NCBI GenBank assembly: GCA_934129745.1
Contig: CAKOWZ010000004.1
Location: 31,190 to 95,189 of the forward strand
Direction of reading: 5' to 3'
DNA length: 64,000 nt
Origin: an uncultured Clostridia bacterium
Lineage (GTDB): Bacteria > Bacillota > Clostridia > TANB77 > CAG-508
In this document: in pieces, positions 47,842 through 58,505 of the stretch
Numbering within the stretch: the stretch's first letter is position 1
Layout of the letters: each line of letters starts with the position of its first letter
Position numbers and translations under genes: made by a program
The notes under the pieces: model-generated
What the model was told of the DNA's origin: nothing
Databases searched by the model: none
What the model saw: only the letters and a program-made list of their open reading frames with translations

Positions 47842-50625
47842 ATGAGTTTTTTAAACAAGATATTTAAGAATTACAGTGAAAAAGAAGTTAAAAGAGTTAT
47901 GCCTCTTGTTGAACAAATAAATGGTTTAGAAGAGAGTATATCAAAATTGTCTGATGAAGAATTACGTGGTAAAACAAAAGAATTCAAAGACAGGATAGCA
48001 AATGGTACAACATTAGATGAATTGTTACCAGAAGCTTTTGCAGTTGTTAGAGAAGCATCTAAAAGAGTTTTGGGATTACGCCATTTTGATGTTCAATTAA
48101 TAGGTGGTATCATATTACACCAAGGTAGAATTGCAGAAATGAAAACAGGTGAAGGAAAAACTTTAGTTGCTACATTACCAGCATATTTAAATGCATTATC
48201 TGGAGAAGGTGTTCATATAATTACTGTAAATGATTACCTAGCAAAAAGAGATAGTGAATGGATGGGAAAAGTATATAGATTTTTAGGACTATCTGTTGGT
48301 TTAGTTATTGCAGGAATGAAACCAAATGAAAAACAAGAAGCATATAATTGTGACATAACATATGGAACAAATAATGAATATGGATTTGATTATTTAAGGG
48401 ATAATATGGTTATTTATAAAAACCAATTAGTTCAAAGAAAATTAAATTATGCTATCGTTGATGAGATAGACAGTATCTTAATAGATGAAGCTCGTACACC
48501 TTTGATTATTTCTGGTAGAGCTAATAAATCTTCAGATTTATACAAAAAAGCTGATTCATTTGTAAGAAAATTACAAGCTAAAGTTATTGTTGAAGAAGAT
48601 ATTAAAGATGAAGAACAAGCTGAAGATAATGAAAATTATGATTATATAGTTGATTTAAAAGCAAAATCAGCAACATTAACACAAAAAGGTATTGCTAAAG
48701 CTGAAAAAGAATTTGGATTAGAAAATTTCAATGATATTGAAAACTCTGAATTAGTTCATAATGTAAACCAAGCATTACGTGCATATGGAATTATGAAAAA
48801 AGATATTGATTATATTGTTAAAGATGGGGAAGTTCTAATTGTTGATGAATTTACAGGACGTATTATGTATGGAAGAAGATATAATAATGGTCTACACCAA
48901 GCAATTGAAGCAAAAGAAAAAGTTAAAATTGCTGATGAATCAAAAACATTAGCTACAATTACATTCCAAAATTATTTTAGAATGTATGATAAATTATCAG
49001 GAATGACTGGTACAGCTATGACAGAAGAAGCAGAGTTCCAAGAAATTTATAAATTAGATGTTATTGAAATTCCAACAAATAAACCTTTAATAAGAATTGA
49101 TGAACCAGATATAATCTACAAAAATGAAGCTGCTAAGTTTAGAGCTGTTATTGAAGATATTAAAGAAAGTCATGCAAAAGGACAACCAGTTCTAGTTGGT
49201 ACTGTTTCAATTGAAAAATCAGAAAAATTAAGCAAATTATTAGATCAAGCTGGAATTAAACATACAGTTTTAAATGCTAAACAACATGAAAAAGAAGCTG
49301 AAATTGTTGCACAAGCTGGTAAATATGGAGCAGTTACAATTGCTACAAACATGGCTGGTCGTGGTACTGATATTATGCTTGGTGGAAACAGTGAATATCT
49401 TGCTAAACAAGAAATGAAAAGACTAGGATATTCAGAAGAATTAATTGAACAAGCTACTGCATTTAATGAAACAAATGATGAAGAAATTTTATCTGCAAGA
49501 GCTAAATTCAAAGAATTAGAAGCAAAATTTGATAATGAAATTAAAGATGAAAAACAAAAAGTTGTTGAAGCTGGTGGATTAAAAATTATTGGTACAGAAA
49601 GACATGAATCAAGACGTATTGACAACCAATTACGTGGACGTTCTGGACGTCAAGGTGATCCAGGTGATTCTAAATTCTATATTGGTTTAGATGATGATTT
49701 AATGAAAATCTTTGGTGGAGATAGAATAACAAAAGTTTATAATACTTTAGGTGCAGATGAAGATATGCCAATTCAATCTAAATTACTTTCAAGTACAGTT
49801 GAATCAGCTCAAAAGAAAGTTGAAGGAAGAAACTTTAGTATTAGAAAAAATGTATTAAGCTATGATGATGTTATGAATACTCAAAGAGAAATAATATATA
49901 AACAAAGACGTGAAGTTCTTGATGGAGAAAATATTAAAGATAATGTTTTAGGTATGATGGATTCAACAGCTGAAGGCATTGTTTCAGCATTTTCTGATGA
50001 GGAAAATGTAATTATTGATGAGGCTATATTACTTGAAATTGATACTACTTTAGGATTGACAAAAGATCAATTAGGCTTAAATGAATCTGATAAAATTAGT
50101 GCTCAAGAATTAACAGATAAGTTAAAAGAAGCAGTACACAATAAATATGAAGAAAAAGAGCAAATGGTTGGTTCTGATGATTTAAGAGAGATTGAAAGAG
50201 TTATTACTTTAAAAGTTGTTGATGATCATTGGATGGAACATATTGATAATATGGATGAATTGAAAAATGGTATTGGTTTACGTGCTTATGGTCAAAAAGA
50301 TCCTGTTGTTCAATATAGAATTGAAGGTTTTGATATGTTTGATGAAATGATTGAAAATATTAAGATTGATATTACTAAATCTTTATTACATTTGGAAAAA
50401 GCTGATAGGGTTCAAAGAGAAGAGGCTGCTAAGATTACTGATGCAAGTTTGAGAGATACTGCTATTAGTTTGGTCGATGGAAGTATTACTCCTCAAAAAA
50501 ATGCTGAGGGTGATAAAAAGGTTGATAAGACTGTTGTTAATGAAGAACCTAAGATTGGGAGAAATGATCCTTGTCCTTGTGGAAGTGGTAAGAAATACAA
50601 AAACTGCTGTGGTAAAAACGCCTAA
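47842..50625 (+). CDS. secA: Preprotein translocase ATPase SecA
   Basis: The motor that drives unfolded preproteins through SecYEG. 927 residues: nucleotide-binding domain 1 with Walker [10 protein letters not shown] near residue 101 and [14 protein letters not shown], the preprotein crosslinking domain, NBD2 with [20 protein letters not shown], the helical scaffold/wing, and a C-terminal zinc motif [14 protein letters not shown]. No defects; all Arg codons seen are AGA or CGT. The ICE begins within 100-200 bases of its stop. Confidence 0.98.
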   Translation: MSFLNKIFKNYSEKEVKRVMPLVEQINGLEESISKLSDEELRGKTKEFKDRIANGTTLDELLPEAFAVVREASKRVLGLRHFDVQLIGGIILHQGRIAEMKTGEGKTLVATLPAYLNALSGEGVHIITVNDYLAKRDSEWMGKVYRFLGLSVGLVIAGMKPNEKQEAYNCDITYGTNNEYGFDYLRDNMVIYKNQLVQRKLNYAIVDEIDSILIDEARTPLIISGRANKSSDLYKKADSFVRKLQAKVIVEEDIKDEEQAEDNENYDYIVDLKAKSATLTQKGIAKAEKEFGLENFNDIENSELVHNVNQALRAYGIMKKDIDYIVKDGEVLIVDEFTGRIMYGRRYNNGLHQAIEAKEKVKIADESKTLATITFQNYFRMYDKLSGMTGTAMTEEAEFQEIYKLDVIEIPTNKPLIRIDEPDIIYKNEAAKFRAVIEDIKESHAKGQPVLVGTVSIEKSEKLSKLLDQAGIKHTVLNAKQHEKEAEIVAQAGKYGAVTIATNMAGRGTDIMLGGNSEYLAKQEMKRLGYSEELIEQATAFNETNDEEILSARAKFKELEAKFDNEIKDEKQKVVEAGGLKIIGTERHESRRIDNQLRGRSGRQGDPGDSKFYIGLDDDLMKIFGGDRITKVYNTLGADEDMPIQSKLLSSTVESAQKKVEGRNFSIRKNVLSYDDVMNTQREIIYKQRREVLDGENIKDNVLGMMDSTAEGIVSAFSDEENVIIDEAILLEIDTTLGLTKDQLGLNESDKISAQELTDKLKEAVHNKYEEKEQMVGSDDLREIERVITLKVVDDHWMEHIDNMDELKNGIGLRAYGQKDPVVQYRIEGFDMFDEMIENIKIDITKSLLHLEKADRVQREEAAKITDASLRDTAISLVDGSITPQKNAEGDKKVDKTVVNEEPKIGRNDPCPCGSGKKYKNCCGKNA

Positions 50626-50680
50626 AATCGGTACTTTCAGGGAATAGTGCAGTAAACATAAATTACCCAAAACCATAAAA

Positions 50681-50720
50681 TGTTCGCAAAATGTTCGCAA
50701 AAGTTAAAAAAAGTTCGCAA
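50681..50720 (+). repeat. Three direct copies of GTTCGCAA near the ICE end
   Basis: TGTTCGCAAA, ATGTTCGCAA and AAGTTCGCAA lie between secA and the integrase gene. Short direct repeats of this kind next to an integrase are typical arm-type binding sites and may mark the attachment region. The other ICE end lies outside the window. Confidence 0.45.
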
Positions 50721-50786
50721 GAACTCATGAAAGCCTTATGTAGCAAGAGATTGCACGATGCGAACAATTTGCAAATAGCAATAAAT

Positions 50787-50826
50787 AAAAAGTGTTAGTA
50801 TTAATGTTGATACTAGCATTTTTATT
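50787..50826 (+). terminator. Terminator-like hairpin before the integrase gene
   Basis: AAAAAGTGTTAGTAT and ATACTAGCATTTTTA form an imperfect stem followed by T residues. Confidence 0.55.
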
Positions 50827-50856
50827 TTGCCTAAAAAAAACGGTATGGTGATTAAA

Positions 50857-52122
50857 ATGGTTAATATTAAAAAAAGAGGAAATGTTTACCAATATCAATT
50901 TGAAATTGCTCCAGTAAATGGAACAAGAAAGTATATTAATAAGTCAGGTTTTAAATCGAAGCGTGAAGCAATGGAGGCTGGAATTAAAGCATATAATGAA
51001 TATTATGAAACAGGACATTCATTTAAGCCATCAACAATGTCATATAGTGATTATTTAGATTATTGGTTAAAAAATTATTGCTATGTTAATTTGAAGTATC
51101 ATACGATTCAAGCATATAGTAATATAATAAAAAATCACATAAAACCAAGGCTTGGCTTTTATAGATTATCACAAATTCAAACAAGTACATTACAAGAAGT
51201 AATAAATGCCATTTATCTTGAAAAAGCATTTTCAAAAAACTTTATGCATAACATTTTGAAAGTATTAAAAGGCTCATTTAAATATGCTAATGAGTCAGCA
51301 CAATTTATAAAGGATAATCCTGCAGTAAAAGTTACGATGCCCAAATATGATGAACCAGAAAAAGACCCAGCTCACATTTTTACTGCTGAAGAAATAAAGA
51401 TGATTTTAGAAAGATTCAGAAATAATCACGCAATGTATTATGCTATCTTGACTGCATATTATACAGGATTAAGAGTATCAGAAGTATTTGCTTTAACTTG
51501 GGAAGATATAGATTTTGAAAATAAAACTTTAACGGTAAACAAAAATGTTTTAAAGAAAAATCAAAGTGGTGCAACGCACGGAAGACATATAAGTGGAAAA
51601 GCAACTAATGTATGGTATTTTGGAACTTGTAAAACTAAAAGTAGTTACAGAAAAATTAAAATTGGTGATACTTTATTAAATGCATTGAAGGAATATAAGG
51701 AAGAGCAAGAGCGTGATAAAATAGAATATGGTGATTTGTATATGAAACATTATACAAAAGAAACATCTAATTATTATAATCATAAACCAGAGACTAAAAT
51801 TATAAATGCTTTTTCAGAATTGCAAGTTGCATTGCCAGAAGTACATCTAGTTTTTGTAAAGCATAATGGAGTTTTTGAAGGAACTGATACTTGCAAATAT
51901 CCATTTAAAGTAATTCATTATGAATTGGGCATTAATTGTAGATTTCATGATTTTAGAGATACACACGCAACTAGACTAATTGAGTCAGGTGCTGATATAA
52001 AAGCAATTTCGGAAAGATTAGGACATAATAATATTCAAACAACTTATGAATTCTATGTAAGAGTTACAAAACAGATGAATAATGATGTTGTAGAAAAATT
52101 TGAAAAAGTTGCAAATTTGTAA
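50857..52122 (+). CDS. int: Tyrosine integrase of an integrative conjugative element (Tn916-Int type)
   Basis: Site-specific recombinase for ICE integration and excision, 421 residues. The N-terminal AP2-like arm-binding domain (KKRGNVYQYQFEIAP, GFKSKREAMEAG) is followed by a SAM-like core-binding domain (TMSYSDYLDYWLKNYC). The catalytic domain has the Arg in YTGLRVSEVF, HDFRDTHATRL (His-x2-Arg type box) and LGHNNIQTTYEFYVRV with the Tyr nucleophile. The start codon is uncertain among TTG 50827, ATG 50845 and ATG 50857. It is adjacent to secA, which fixes the left ICE border. Confidence 0.93.
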   Translation: MVNIKKRGNVYQYQFEIAPVNGTRKYINKSGFKSKREAMEAGIKAYNEYYETGHSFKPSTMSYSDYLDYWLKNYCYVNLKYHTIQAYSNIIKNHIKPRLGFYRLSQIQTSTLQEVINAIYLEKAFSKNFMHNILKVLKGSFKYANESAQFIKDNPAVKVTMPKYDEPEKDPAHIFTAEEIKMILERFRNNHAMYYAILTAYYTGLRVSEVFALTWEDIDFENKTLTVNKNVLKKNQSGATHGRHISGKATNVWYFGTCKTKSSYRKIKIGDTLLNALKEYKEEQERDKIEYGDLYMKHYTKETSNYYNHKPETKIINAFSELQVALPEVHLVFVKHNGVFEGTDTCKYPFKVIHYELGINCRFHDFRDTHATRLIESGADIKAISERLGHNNIQTTYEFYVRVTKQMNNDVVEKFEKVANL

Positions 52123-52141
52123 AATTTAATTAAATATGTAT

Positions 52142-52171
52142 TTAAGCTATCTTTAACTAGGTAGCTTTTTT
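52142..52171 (+). terminator. Terminator of int
   Basis: AAGCTATCTTT and AGGTAGCTTTTTTT form a short stem and T-run. Confidence 0.7.
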
Positions 52172-52189
52172 TGATGGAAGGAATTTTAT

Positions 52190-52708
52190 ATGGAGAGATT
52201 AAATTTAGAAAAAATAGATAAAGGAAATAAAACATATTCAAGAATAACAGCAAAAAGAGCATTAGAAAATATTATCAAAAAACTTGAAGAAGTTAATTAT
52301 CACGATGAATTTATATATAGAGTAACCAAGGCAGTATTGTTTGGCTCATATATTAATTCTAATAAAGATAAATTGGGAGATATAGATATTGCAATATATG
52401 TTGAACTAAAGAATAAAGATATACCTGAATTAGAGCAAAACTATAATCGTTCAAAACAAGTTACTCTTAATATGCCTTTTGTATTTAGATATACATATGG
52501 AAAAGAAGAAGTTTTTAAATTTTTAAAAGATAGAAAAAGAGTAATTCAGTTACACGATGGTGATTTGGTAGAGCATGAGGCTAGAAAATTTGGGTATGAA
52601 ATTAGTTATATATATTTTGATAAAAATCAAGTTATATATGAGAATATTAAAGGAGGTGATGCTGATGATATAACAAAGCATACTGAAGAAAAAAGTTACT
52701 CTAGTTAG
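52190..52708 (+). CDS. Nucleotidyltransferase-domain protein
   Basis: 172 residues. Residues about 40-75 contain VLFGSYINSNKDKLGDIDIAI, the GS-x10-DxD signature of the pol-beta nucleotidyltransferase fold (MNT, KNTase-like). The third Asp is not obvious. MNT proteins are often antitoxins or AMP-transferases in two-gene modules, but no HEPN partner is adjacent here. GGAAGG precedes the ATG. Its place inside the ICE makes it cargo. Confidence 0.78.
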   Translation: MERLNLEKIDKGNKTYSRITAKRALENIIKKLEEVNYHDEFIYRVTKAVLFGSYINSNKDKLGDIDIAIYVELKNKDIPELEQNYNRSKQVTLNMPFVFRYTYGKEEVFKFLKDRKRVIQLHDGDLVEHEARKFGYEISYIYFDKNQVIYENIKGGDADDITKHTEEKSYSS

Positions 52709-52760
52709 TTATGAAAATGCCACAAAATCGATTGTGGTGCGAAGTGAAAGGAAGGATTAT

Positions 52761-53879
52761 ATGAATAACTACAAAAGATATTTTTTAACTAGTGAATCTG
52801 TAACAGAAGGGCATCCTGATAAAGTATGCGATTATATTTCAGATTCAATTTTAGATGCTTGTTTGGAACAGGATAAAAATTCAAGAGTAGCAGTAGAAAC
52901 ATTTATATCAAATGGACAGGTTTCAATTGCAGGACAAATAACATCTAATGCCAATATTGATATTGAAAAAATTGCAAGGGAAAAATTAAAGGAAGTAGGT
53001 TACGATGATGAAAAAGTAAATATGGATTATAGGACTTGTAAAATTAATGTAAATATTGTTAAGCAAAGTAACAATATTGCAATTGGGGTTGATGAAGGTG
53101 GAGCAGGAGATCAAGGAATAATGTTTGGTTATGCTTGTGATGAAACAGAGAGCTTAATGCCATATGCAATAGATGTTGCACATAAGTTGGCTTATAGATT
53201 AGCCGAGGTAAGAAAGCAAGGAATAATTCCATATTTAAAATCAGATGGAAAAGTTCAAGTAACTGCAGAGTATTTAAATAATTTTCCGTTTAGAATAGAT
53301 ACAATATTGATTTCAACTCAACACAATGCAAATGCAGATATGGATGAGCTTGAAAATGATATAATAGAAAAAGTTATTAAACCTGTTGTTGAGTCTGATA
53401 TGATAGATGTTGATACTAAATTTATTATCAATCCAACAGGACAATTTGTTGTTGGTGGAGCAGTAGCAGATACTGGATTAACAGGAAGGAAAATTATTGT
53501 AGACACTTATGGAGGATATGCTCATCACGGAGGTGGAGCTTTTTCAGGTAAAGATGGAACAAAAGTTGATAGGTCAGCATCATATATGTTAAGACATATT
53601 GCAAAATGTGTTGTTGCAAATGGTCTAGCAAGAAAATGTGAGATACAAATTAGTTATGGTATAGGAATGAAAAATCCAATATCATTTTATATTGATTGTT
53701 TCGGAACAAATCGAATTCCTGAAATTGATATTATAAATATTATTAAGGACAGTTTTGATTTGGCTCCTGAAGGAATTATAGAATATTTAAAACTGAAAAA
53801 GCCAATTTATTCAAAGACTACTAATTATGGACATTTTGGTAGGGATGGATTTACTTGGGAAGAATTAAAACAAATATAG
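52761..53879 (+). CDS. metK: S-adenosylmethionine synthetase carried on the ICE
   Basis: Makes SAM from methionine and ATP. 372 residues; motifs TEGHPDKVCDYISD (N-terminus), GAGDQGIMFGYA near residue 110, and GGAFSGKDGTKVDRSASY near residue 250 are all intact. It is somewhat shorter than the usual 390. ATG 52761 is chosen for AAAGGAAGG. Upstream, CCACAA and TTGTGG form a small hairpin. A housekeeping enzyme inside a conjugative element is notable; it could feed DNA or RNA methylation or protect SAM supply on transfer. Confidence 0.95.
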   Translation: MNNYKRYFLTSESVTEGHPDKVCDYISDSILDACLEQDKNSRVAVETFISNGQVSIAGQITSNANIDIEKIAREKLKEVGYDDEKVNMDYRTCKINVNIVKQSNNIAIGVDEGGAGDQGIMFGYACDETESLMPYAIDVAHKLAYRLAEVRKQGIIPYLKSDGKVQVTAEYLNNFPFRIDTILISTQHNANADMDELENDIIEKVIKPVVESDMIDVDTKFIINPTGQFVVGGAVADTGLTGRKIIVDTYGGYAHHGGGAFSGKDGTKVDRSASYMLRHIAKCVVANGLARKCEIQISYGIGMKNPISFYIDCFGTNRIPEIDIINIIKDSFDLAPEGIIEYLKLKKPIYSKTTNYGHFGRDGFTWEELKQI

Positions 53880-53959
53880 AAAGACTTGTTATTAGGTGTA
53901 TGAAGAGTTAAGATTACATACCAATAGCAAGGTCTTTTTTTATTGGAAAGGAAATTACT

Positions 53960-54121
53960 TTGTTTAGTATAGGTCTTATTGTTGGAATAATGATTGGTGG
54001 AATTGTAGCAATTGCACTACACTGTATTGTTATAGTAGGAAAGGAAGAAGATAGCAAATGGGAGGAAGAGCAGATTACGAGGAACGCAGAAAAGCAAGAC
54101 AAGAAACATACAAAAGATTAG
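53960..54121 (+). CDS. DUF3789-like small membrane protein
   Basis: 53 residues starting with TTG after GGAAAGGA. The N-terminal helix LFSIGLIVGIMIGGIVAIAL is characteristic of DUF3789, small proteins common on Gram-positive conjugative elements; function is unknown. Its 3' end overlaps the DUF3560 gene by 64 bases in another frame. Confidence 0.65.
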   Translation: MFSIGLIVGIMIGGIVAIALHCIVIVGKEEDSKWEEEQITRNAEKQDKKHTKD

Positions 54122-54799
54122 CACAAAAAGCTGAAGAAAAATCAAGACAATATATGAATTCTAATGCTAATAGAATTTTGGAAATGACACCTCGGTCAGC
54201 CAATAATAGTTGGTCATCATTCAGAAAAGACTGCTAGAAAATTACACGAAAAAGCTTGGAAAGATATTGGAAAATCAATAGAAGAAGATAAGAAACAAAA
54301 GTATTATGAAGAAAAAGCAAAAGATATGAATAATTCGAGTGTTATTTATAATGACGATCCAAATGCTTTGACAAAATTAAAAGAAAAGTTGGAGTATTTA
54401 GAAAAACAAAGAGCACTTATAAAAGCAGATGAAGAACATCAACCTTGGCAACTTCAAAATGTAGGTGCAAGGATAAGAGAAACAAAAAGAAGAATTGCAA
54501 GACTTAAAAATTTAGAAAAAATAGAATTTGAAGATAAAGAATTTGTTGGTGGTAAAGTAATCCATAACAAAGAAATAAATAGGATTCAATTTTTATTTGA
54601 TGAGAAACCAAATGAAGAAGTTAGAAATAATTTGAAACATAATGGTTTTCATTGGTCTAGAAATGAAGGTGCTTGGCAAAGAGAATTTAATGAAAGAACA
54701 ATAAAAGTTACTAATAATTTAGTAAAAGAAATGTTTGAAAAGGAACAGCCTAAAGAAACAGAATCTTTTGAGTTTGAAGAAGAAGAAGAAGAAATGTAG
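54058..54799 (+). CDS. DUF3560-like protein, frame restored at one CGG site
   Basis: A mobile-element protein of unknown function. ATG 54058 starts MGGRADYEERRKARQETYKR. Triplet reading ends at TAG soon after CGG 54193. Dropping the C restores TPGQPIIVGHHSEKTARK, the DUF3560 signature (GQPIxVGHHSE), and the frame runs to 54799 for 246 residues. The C-terminal half contains NLKHNGFHWSRNEGAWQRE, another known element of this family, and ends in a poly-Glu tail. It overlaps the DUF3789 gene. Confidence 0.82.
54193..54195 (+). other. CGG +1 recoding site 6 (DUF3560)
   Basis: CCT-C-GGT-CAG: omission of the C gives TPGQPIIVGHHSE. Zero frame ends at TAG 54235-54237. Confidence 0.88.
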
Positions 54800-54890
54800 C
54801 TGTTTTAAGAGGCAAAACTACCCTAGCTAAAAATGAAAGTGGCACAAAATCAATTCTCGTGCGAGAGAATTTTGAGGAAGGATATGAAAT

Positions 54891-55631
54891 ATGGGATATT
54901 ACAGTGATTTAAGAATTACTTTAACAAAAAATGATTATTTAGCAATGTTAAAAAAAGATGAAAAAAACAAAAACATTTGTAATTTTCTGTTAGATGAATA
55001 TGAGTCTTATATTTATGAATATAAGGAAAATAATATTGACTGTGTTTGTATAAGAAGTGATAGCTTAAAATATTATAAAGAGTTCAGTGAAATACAGATG
55101 TTTGAAAAATACTTGAGTGAAGCCAAAAGTGGCTATGTATTTTTTAGGGATGGAGATAGATTCGATGATATTGAATACAGAAATACAGCTAAATATAAAG
55201 AGCTAGAAGTTCCATTTGAATTTATTGACCAAATAAGAAATCAAACCATAAATCAAGTTAAAATTAAAGATGCAAACTATGAAAAGACAGAAAAGAAATG
55301 TATTATTTTAAACATTGATGAAATAATAGATTATTGCAAAGTAGATAAAAAGATGGTGGATGAAATAAAGCAATGGTCAAAAGAAGGTGTTCAATTTAAA
55401 TTAGTATTAGATATAGATGCTAAAAAAGAAAATTCATCAGCAGAGATATATTTAAGAAAACCAGAAGATGAACAATATTTACTTTGGTCTGCAGGTAAGG
55501 TTAAAACTGAAACTGCATTAAATTTCATTGGATATCCAAATATAGAAGTTTTTTTAGAAGAATTGAATAAAGAAGAATCACAAACTGAAAATGAGTCGGT
55601 TGAAGATGAGGAGGATGAGGAGTTAGAATGA
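54891..55631 (+). CDS. ICE-encoded hypothetical protein
   Basis: 246 residues, soluble, opening with GYYSDLRITLTKNDYLAML, a pattern seen in other hypothetical element proteins. It ends in an acidic tail (EEDEE-type). AGGAAGG precedes the start. Upstream, a hairpin (AATTCTC / GAGAATT around GTGCG) resembles the one before metK. The stop overlaps the next ATG. Function is unknown. Confidence 0.65.
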   Translation: MGYYSDLRITLTKNDYLAMLKKDEKNKNICNFLLDEYESYIYEYKENNIDCVCIRSDSLKYYKEFSEIQMFEKYLSEAKSGYVFFRDGDRFDDIEYRNTAKYKELEVPFEFIDQIRNQTINQVKIKDANYEKTEKKCIILNIDEIIDYCKVDKKMVDEIKQWSKEGVQFKLVLDIDAKKENSSAEIYLRKPEDEQYLLWSAGKVKTETALNFIGYPNIEVFLEELNKEESQTENESVEDEEDEELE

Positions 55632-56179
55632 AAAATACAAATGTTACAATTAAAGATATACAAGAGGATTTAGAAGAACTTGATACAGAATATATAGAAA
55701 CACTTGCTAAAGCACTTATGGATTTAAAATACATAAATAAATCTCCAGTAGAAATGAGTATGGGTACAGATGAAGAACGAAAAGAGTTAGATTATCTGTA
55801 TAAAAAAGATTTGAGACCATACCAAATATCAGATATTATAAAATTCATCTCTAATGAAATGGAAGGGGATTTTCAATTTGAAAAGTATAAACCTATCGAG
55901 GAAAAATATCTTCAAGTTGTATATGAACATGAAGAAAAGAAACCAAAATGTGCATTGATTGGGCAGGACGGAAATATTTTTAATCTAATAGGAATTGCTT
56001 CAAGAACACTAAAAAATAATGGAATGCGAGAGGAATCTGAAGAGATGGTTAATCGAATTACAAAATCACATAATTACTATGATGCGATTGCAATTATAGG
56101 TGAATATGTTGATATAAGTGATAGTGAATATGACGATGAAGATGAGGAAGATTACTATAATGACGAAGAATTTGAGTAA
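55628..56179 (+). CDS. ICE-encoded hypothetical protein with an acidic tail
   Basis: 183 residues. The middle (KPKCALIGQDGNIFNLIGIASRTLKNNGM) has a compact alpha/beta look, common in small plasmid and ICE proteins. The last 25 residues are nearly all Asp/Glu/Tyr. Its ATG overlaps the previous TGA (ATGA), so the two are translationally coupled. The family is not named with confidence. Confidence 0.65.
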   Translation: MKNTNVTIKDIQEDLEELDTEYIETLAKALMDLKYINKSPVEMSMGTDEERKELDYLYKKDLRPYQISDIIKFISNEMEGDFQFEKYKPIEEKYLQVVYEHEEKKPKCALIGQDGNIFNLIGIASRTLKNNGMREESEEMVNRITKSHNYYDAIAIIGEYVDISDSEYDDEDEEDYYNDEEFE

Positions 56180-56229
56180 AAATCCAATTAAATTCCGAGT
56201 GCAGTAAAAGTGTACCACATATTTTAAGA

Positions 56230-56317
56230 GTGAACTCGCTAAAAGCTTAGCTTTTAGGCTGTTCACGGGAGTCGAGTAGACTCCCTGTTCCTGCAAAATT
56301 GCCTGAAGGCAATTTTG
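56230..56317 (+). promoter_or_regulatory. Three consecutive RNA hairpins upstream of the RHH gene
   Basis: GTGAAC...GTTCAC with inner CTAAAAGC/GCTTTTAG (56230-56266), then GGGAGTC/GACTCCC (56267-56285), then CAAAATTGCC/GGCAATTTTG (56294-56317). None ends in a T-run. They lie in the leader of the relaxosome genes and could be an origin-of-transfer region or translation control. Confidence 0.5.
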
Positions 56318-56348
56318 AATGACTGAAGTCGAGAGGAAGGAGGTAGTT

Positions 56349-56813
56349 TTGGAGATTGAAAATAAACAAGAAAAGTTAGTAAGAATTGCAATAAATATTC
56401 CTGAAAGTAAAAGAGATGTAATTCAAAAAGTTGTAGCAAAAAGTTCATATAATAATGTTTCAGAGTTTGTCAGAGCAGGAATTGATAAGGAATTAGATAT
56501 TCAGATGTATAAGGATAATCTTGATTTTGTAGTTAAGGAATTGAGTAAATTAATTGATATAAAGTTAGATGGATTTATTAGCTCTCAAAGAAAATTATAT
56601 GCTAATAATGTAAGAATAAGCGCAGTAAATACTTATGCAGTTGGTGAAATGATGAAAAGAATATTAGGAGATGAATTTCACAATGATTTTATTGAAATTG
56701 TAAAAAGTGCAAGAGAAAAAGCTAATTATTTTGTTAGTAGAAAAACAGAAGATATATCAAAAGAAGAACTTGCAGACTTTTATAGTATAGGTAATGTATA
56801 TAGAAAAGAATAA
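56349..56813 (+). CDS. Ribbon-helix-helix protein, possible relaxosome accessory factor
   Basis: 154 residues. The N-terminal part VRIAINIPESKRDVIQKV and NNVSEFVRAGIDKEL is a ribbon-helix-helix DNA-binding domain. The rest is helical. Its position before a relaxase gene suggests a MobC/TraY-like role at oriT. TTG 56349 is chosen because AAGGAGG is six bases upstream; ATG 56319 lacks one. Confidence 0.7.
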   Translation: MEIENKQEKLVRIAINIPESKRDVIQKVVAKSSYNNVSEFVRAGIDKELDIQMYKDNLDFVVKELSKLIDIKLDGFISSQRKLYANNVRISAVNTYAVGEMMKRILGDEFHNDFIEIVKSAREKANYFVSRKTEDISKEELADFYSIGNVYRKE

Positions 56814-56850
56814 TTTGGATTATAAGAATCTAAAATGGAAGGATATCATT

Positions 56851-57173
56851 ATGAATAAATATGAAAGTATAATAATTATGAAACCATCAATTGATGAAGA
56901 CAAGAAAGCAGAAAAATTAAAAGAATATAAAAAATTTATAAAAGAATTAACTAATAACAAGGTTGAAATTAAAGATTTAGGAAAAAGAAGTTTAGCATAC
57001 GATATTAAAGGTAATAAAGAAGGCTTTTTTGCAATATTTAATTTTACTGGTAAACCAAATCATATTAGTGATTTAGAAAAAAATATAAAGCAGATGAAGA
57101 TACAATAAAGTTTATCACAGTTAGGCAAGAGGAAAATTTTGCTGAATATGAAGAGTCTGAAGAAGAAATGTAG
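56851..57173 (+). pseudogene. Ribosomal protein S6-like gene on the ICE, frame broken at an A-run
   Basis: YESIIIMKPSIDEDKKAEKL, NNKVEIKDLGKRSLAYDIKG and KEGFFAIFNFTGKP follow ribosomal protein S6 closely. The frame breaks at the seven-A run 57077-57083; eight A residues would give LEKKYKADEDTIKFITVRQEE, the normal S6 ending, to the stop at 57173. It may be a decayed extra rpsF copy, or be expressed through polymerase slippage on the A-run. Its presence on an ICE is unusual. Confidence 0.6.
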
Positions 57174-57181
57174 GAGTATAT

Positions 57182-58429
57182 ATGAGCAACTTAATTTTTA
57201 TATTTAAAGCATATAATCCTAATAAAAGAAGTACATATTTTAAGCATAAAAATTATACAGATTATATTGCAAATAGCGAATATGTAATTAGAAATAAGGA
57301 AACAACTCATGGACTATTTGGAATTGTAGATAAATTTCCTAATATACAAAAAGAAGAAAATTTATCAGAAATAGTTAATTATATTGATGATTTAGCAAAA
57401 GCAAAAGTTCCAATATATAGAGGACTTGTATCACTTACAGAGTTTGATGCAGAGAGATTAGGTTACTATGATCAAGATAAGTGGAAGAAATTATTAGAAA
57501 ATAGACTTCCAAGTATAGCAGAAAAAATGAATATAAAATTTAGTGATTTGCAGTATTTAGGAGCTGTTCATTATGAGGATAGACATCCACATCTGCAGTT
57601 TTTTGTTTGGAGTAAAAGTAGTAGAAATTATTTTATTAAATATAAAGAAATTAATAAAATGAGAAATGAGTTTATAAACGATGTTTTTAAGGAAGACTTA
57701 CTACCAATATATCAAGATAAGGATTTAGCAAAGAAGAATATAACAGGCGAAAATTATATTTTGCAAGAACTAAAAAAGGCGAATCTAGATGAAAAATTTG
57801 TAAAAGATTTAATGAAATATCAGAAAAATGCGTTTCAAAATCATCGAGTAAGAAGTATTTTGAAGGATGAGGATATAAAAGAAATTGTTGATGCAATGTT
57901 ACTATTAAAAGATGAATTGAAAAGAACAACAGGAAGTATTAAATATCAATATTTAAAAGCATATCCTGAGATAATTGCAAATGTTAATACTATAGCAAAT
58001 AGAATAATAGAGCTATCTCCACAATGTCAAAAAGAAATTGATAAATATATTAAAGCAAAACAAAAGCTGGTTGAATTTAAATATACTGATAAAGAAAAAA
58101 TTGAAGATGAAAAACAAAAGATTAGGGAGGAAACCGAAGAAGAAGTTATAAAATTAATTGGAAATCAAATTTTGGATATTGAAAGAACATGGATAAATGA
58201 AAAAGATTTAAATATAACAGCGATTAAAGCTAGCAATATCAAAGCTAATAATGATACAAGAGACTTATTAGATAATATTTTAACCATATTAGAATTTCAA
58301 GCAAATGAACAATGTAGATACAATAAATTTTATGAACTCCGTTTAAAGAAACAATTGTCAAAACAAGCTAAAAAAGAACTTGCAAAATCAAAACAAAATT
58401 CATCAGAATTCAATTGGGAAGAGCTCTAA
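57182..58429 (+). CDS. Relaxase, MobP/MobL-like
   Basis: Nicks the ICE at oriT and pilots the strand into the recipient. 415 residues. The His-rich metal motif VHYEDRHPHLQFFVW near residue 129 and the Tyr-rich N-terminus (TDYIANSEYVIRNK) fit Gram-positive MobP-type relaxases. The C-terminal 200 residues are helical with a coiled coil (KQKIREETEEEVIKL). The start follows GTAGGAG. It precedes virD4, the usual relaxase-coupling protein order. Confidence 0.78.
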   Translation: MSNLIFIFKAYNPNKRSTYFKHKNYTDYIANSEYVIRNKETTHGLFGIVDKFPNIQKEENLSEIVNYIDDLAKAKVPIYRGLVSLTEFDAERLGYYDQDKWKKLLENRLPSIAEKMNIKFSDLQYLGAVHYEDRHPHLQFFVWSKSSRNYFIKYKEINKMRNEFINDVFKEDLLPIYQDKDLAKKNITGENYILQELKKANLDEKFVKDLMKYQKNAFQNHRVRSILKDEDIKEIVDAMLLLKDELKRTTGSIKYQYLKAYPEIIANVNTIANRIIELSPQCQKEIDKYIKAKQKLVEFKYTDKEKIEDEKQKIREETEEEVIKLIGNQILDIERTWINEKDLNITAIKASNIKANNDTRDLLDNILTILEFQANEQCRYNKFYELRLKKQLSKQAKKELAKSKQNSSEFNWEEL

Positions 58430-58505
58430 TTGAAAATGATGTATTATAAAAGTTTATAAAGAAGGGAGGAATTCAATTGCTGAATTGAAATAATAGGAGG
58501 CTACT

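Noticed and set aside
56851..57173. S6-like break as a CGG site
   Set aside because: The break maps to a seven-A run, and there is no CGG in the gene.
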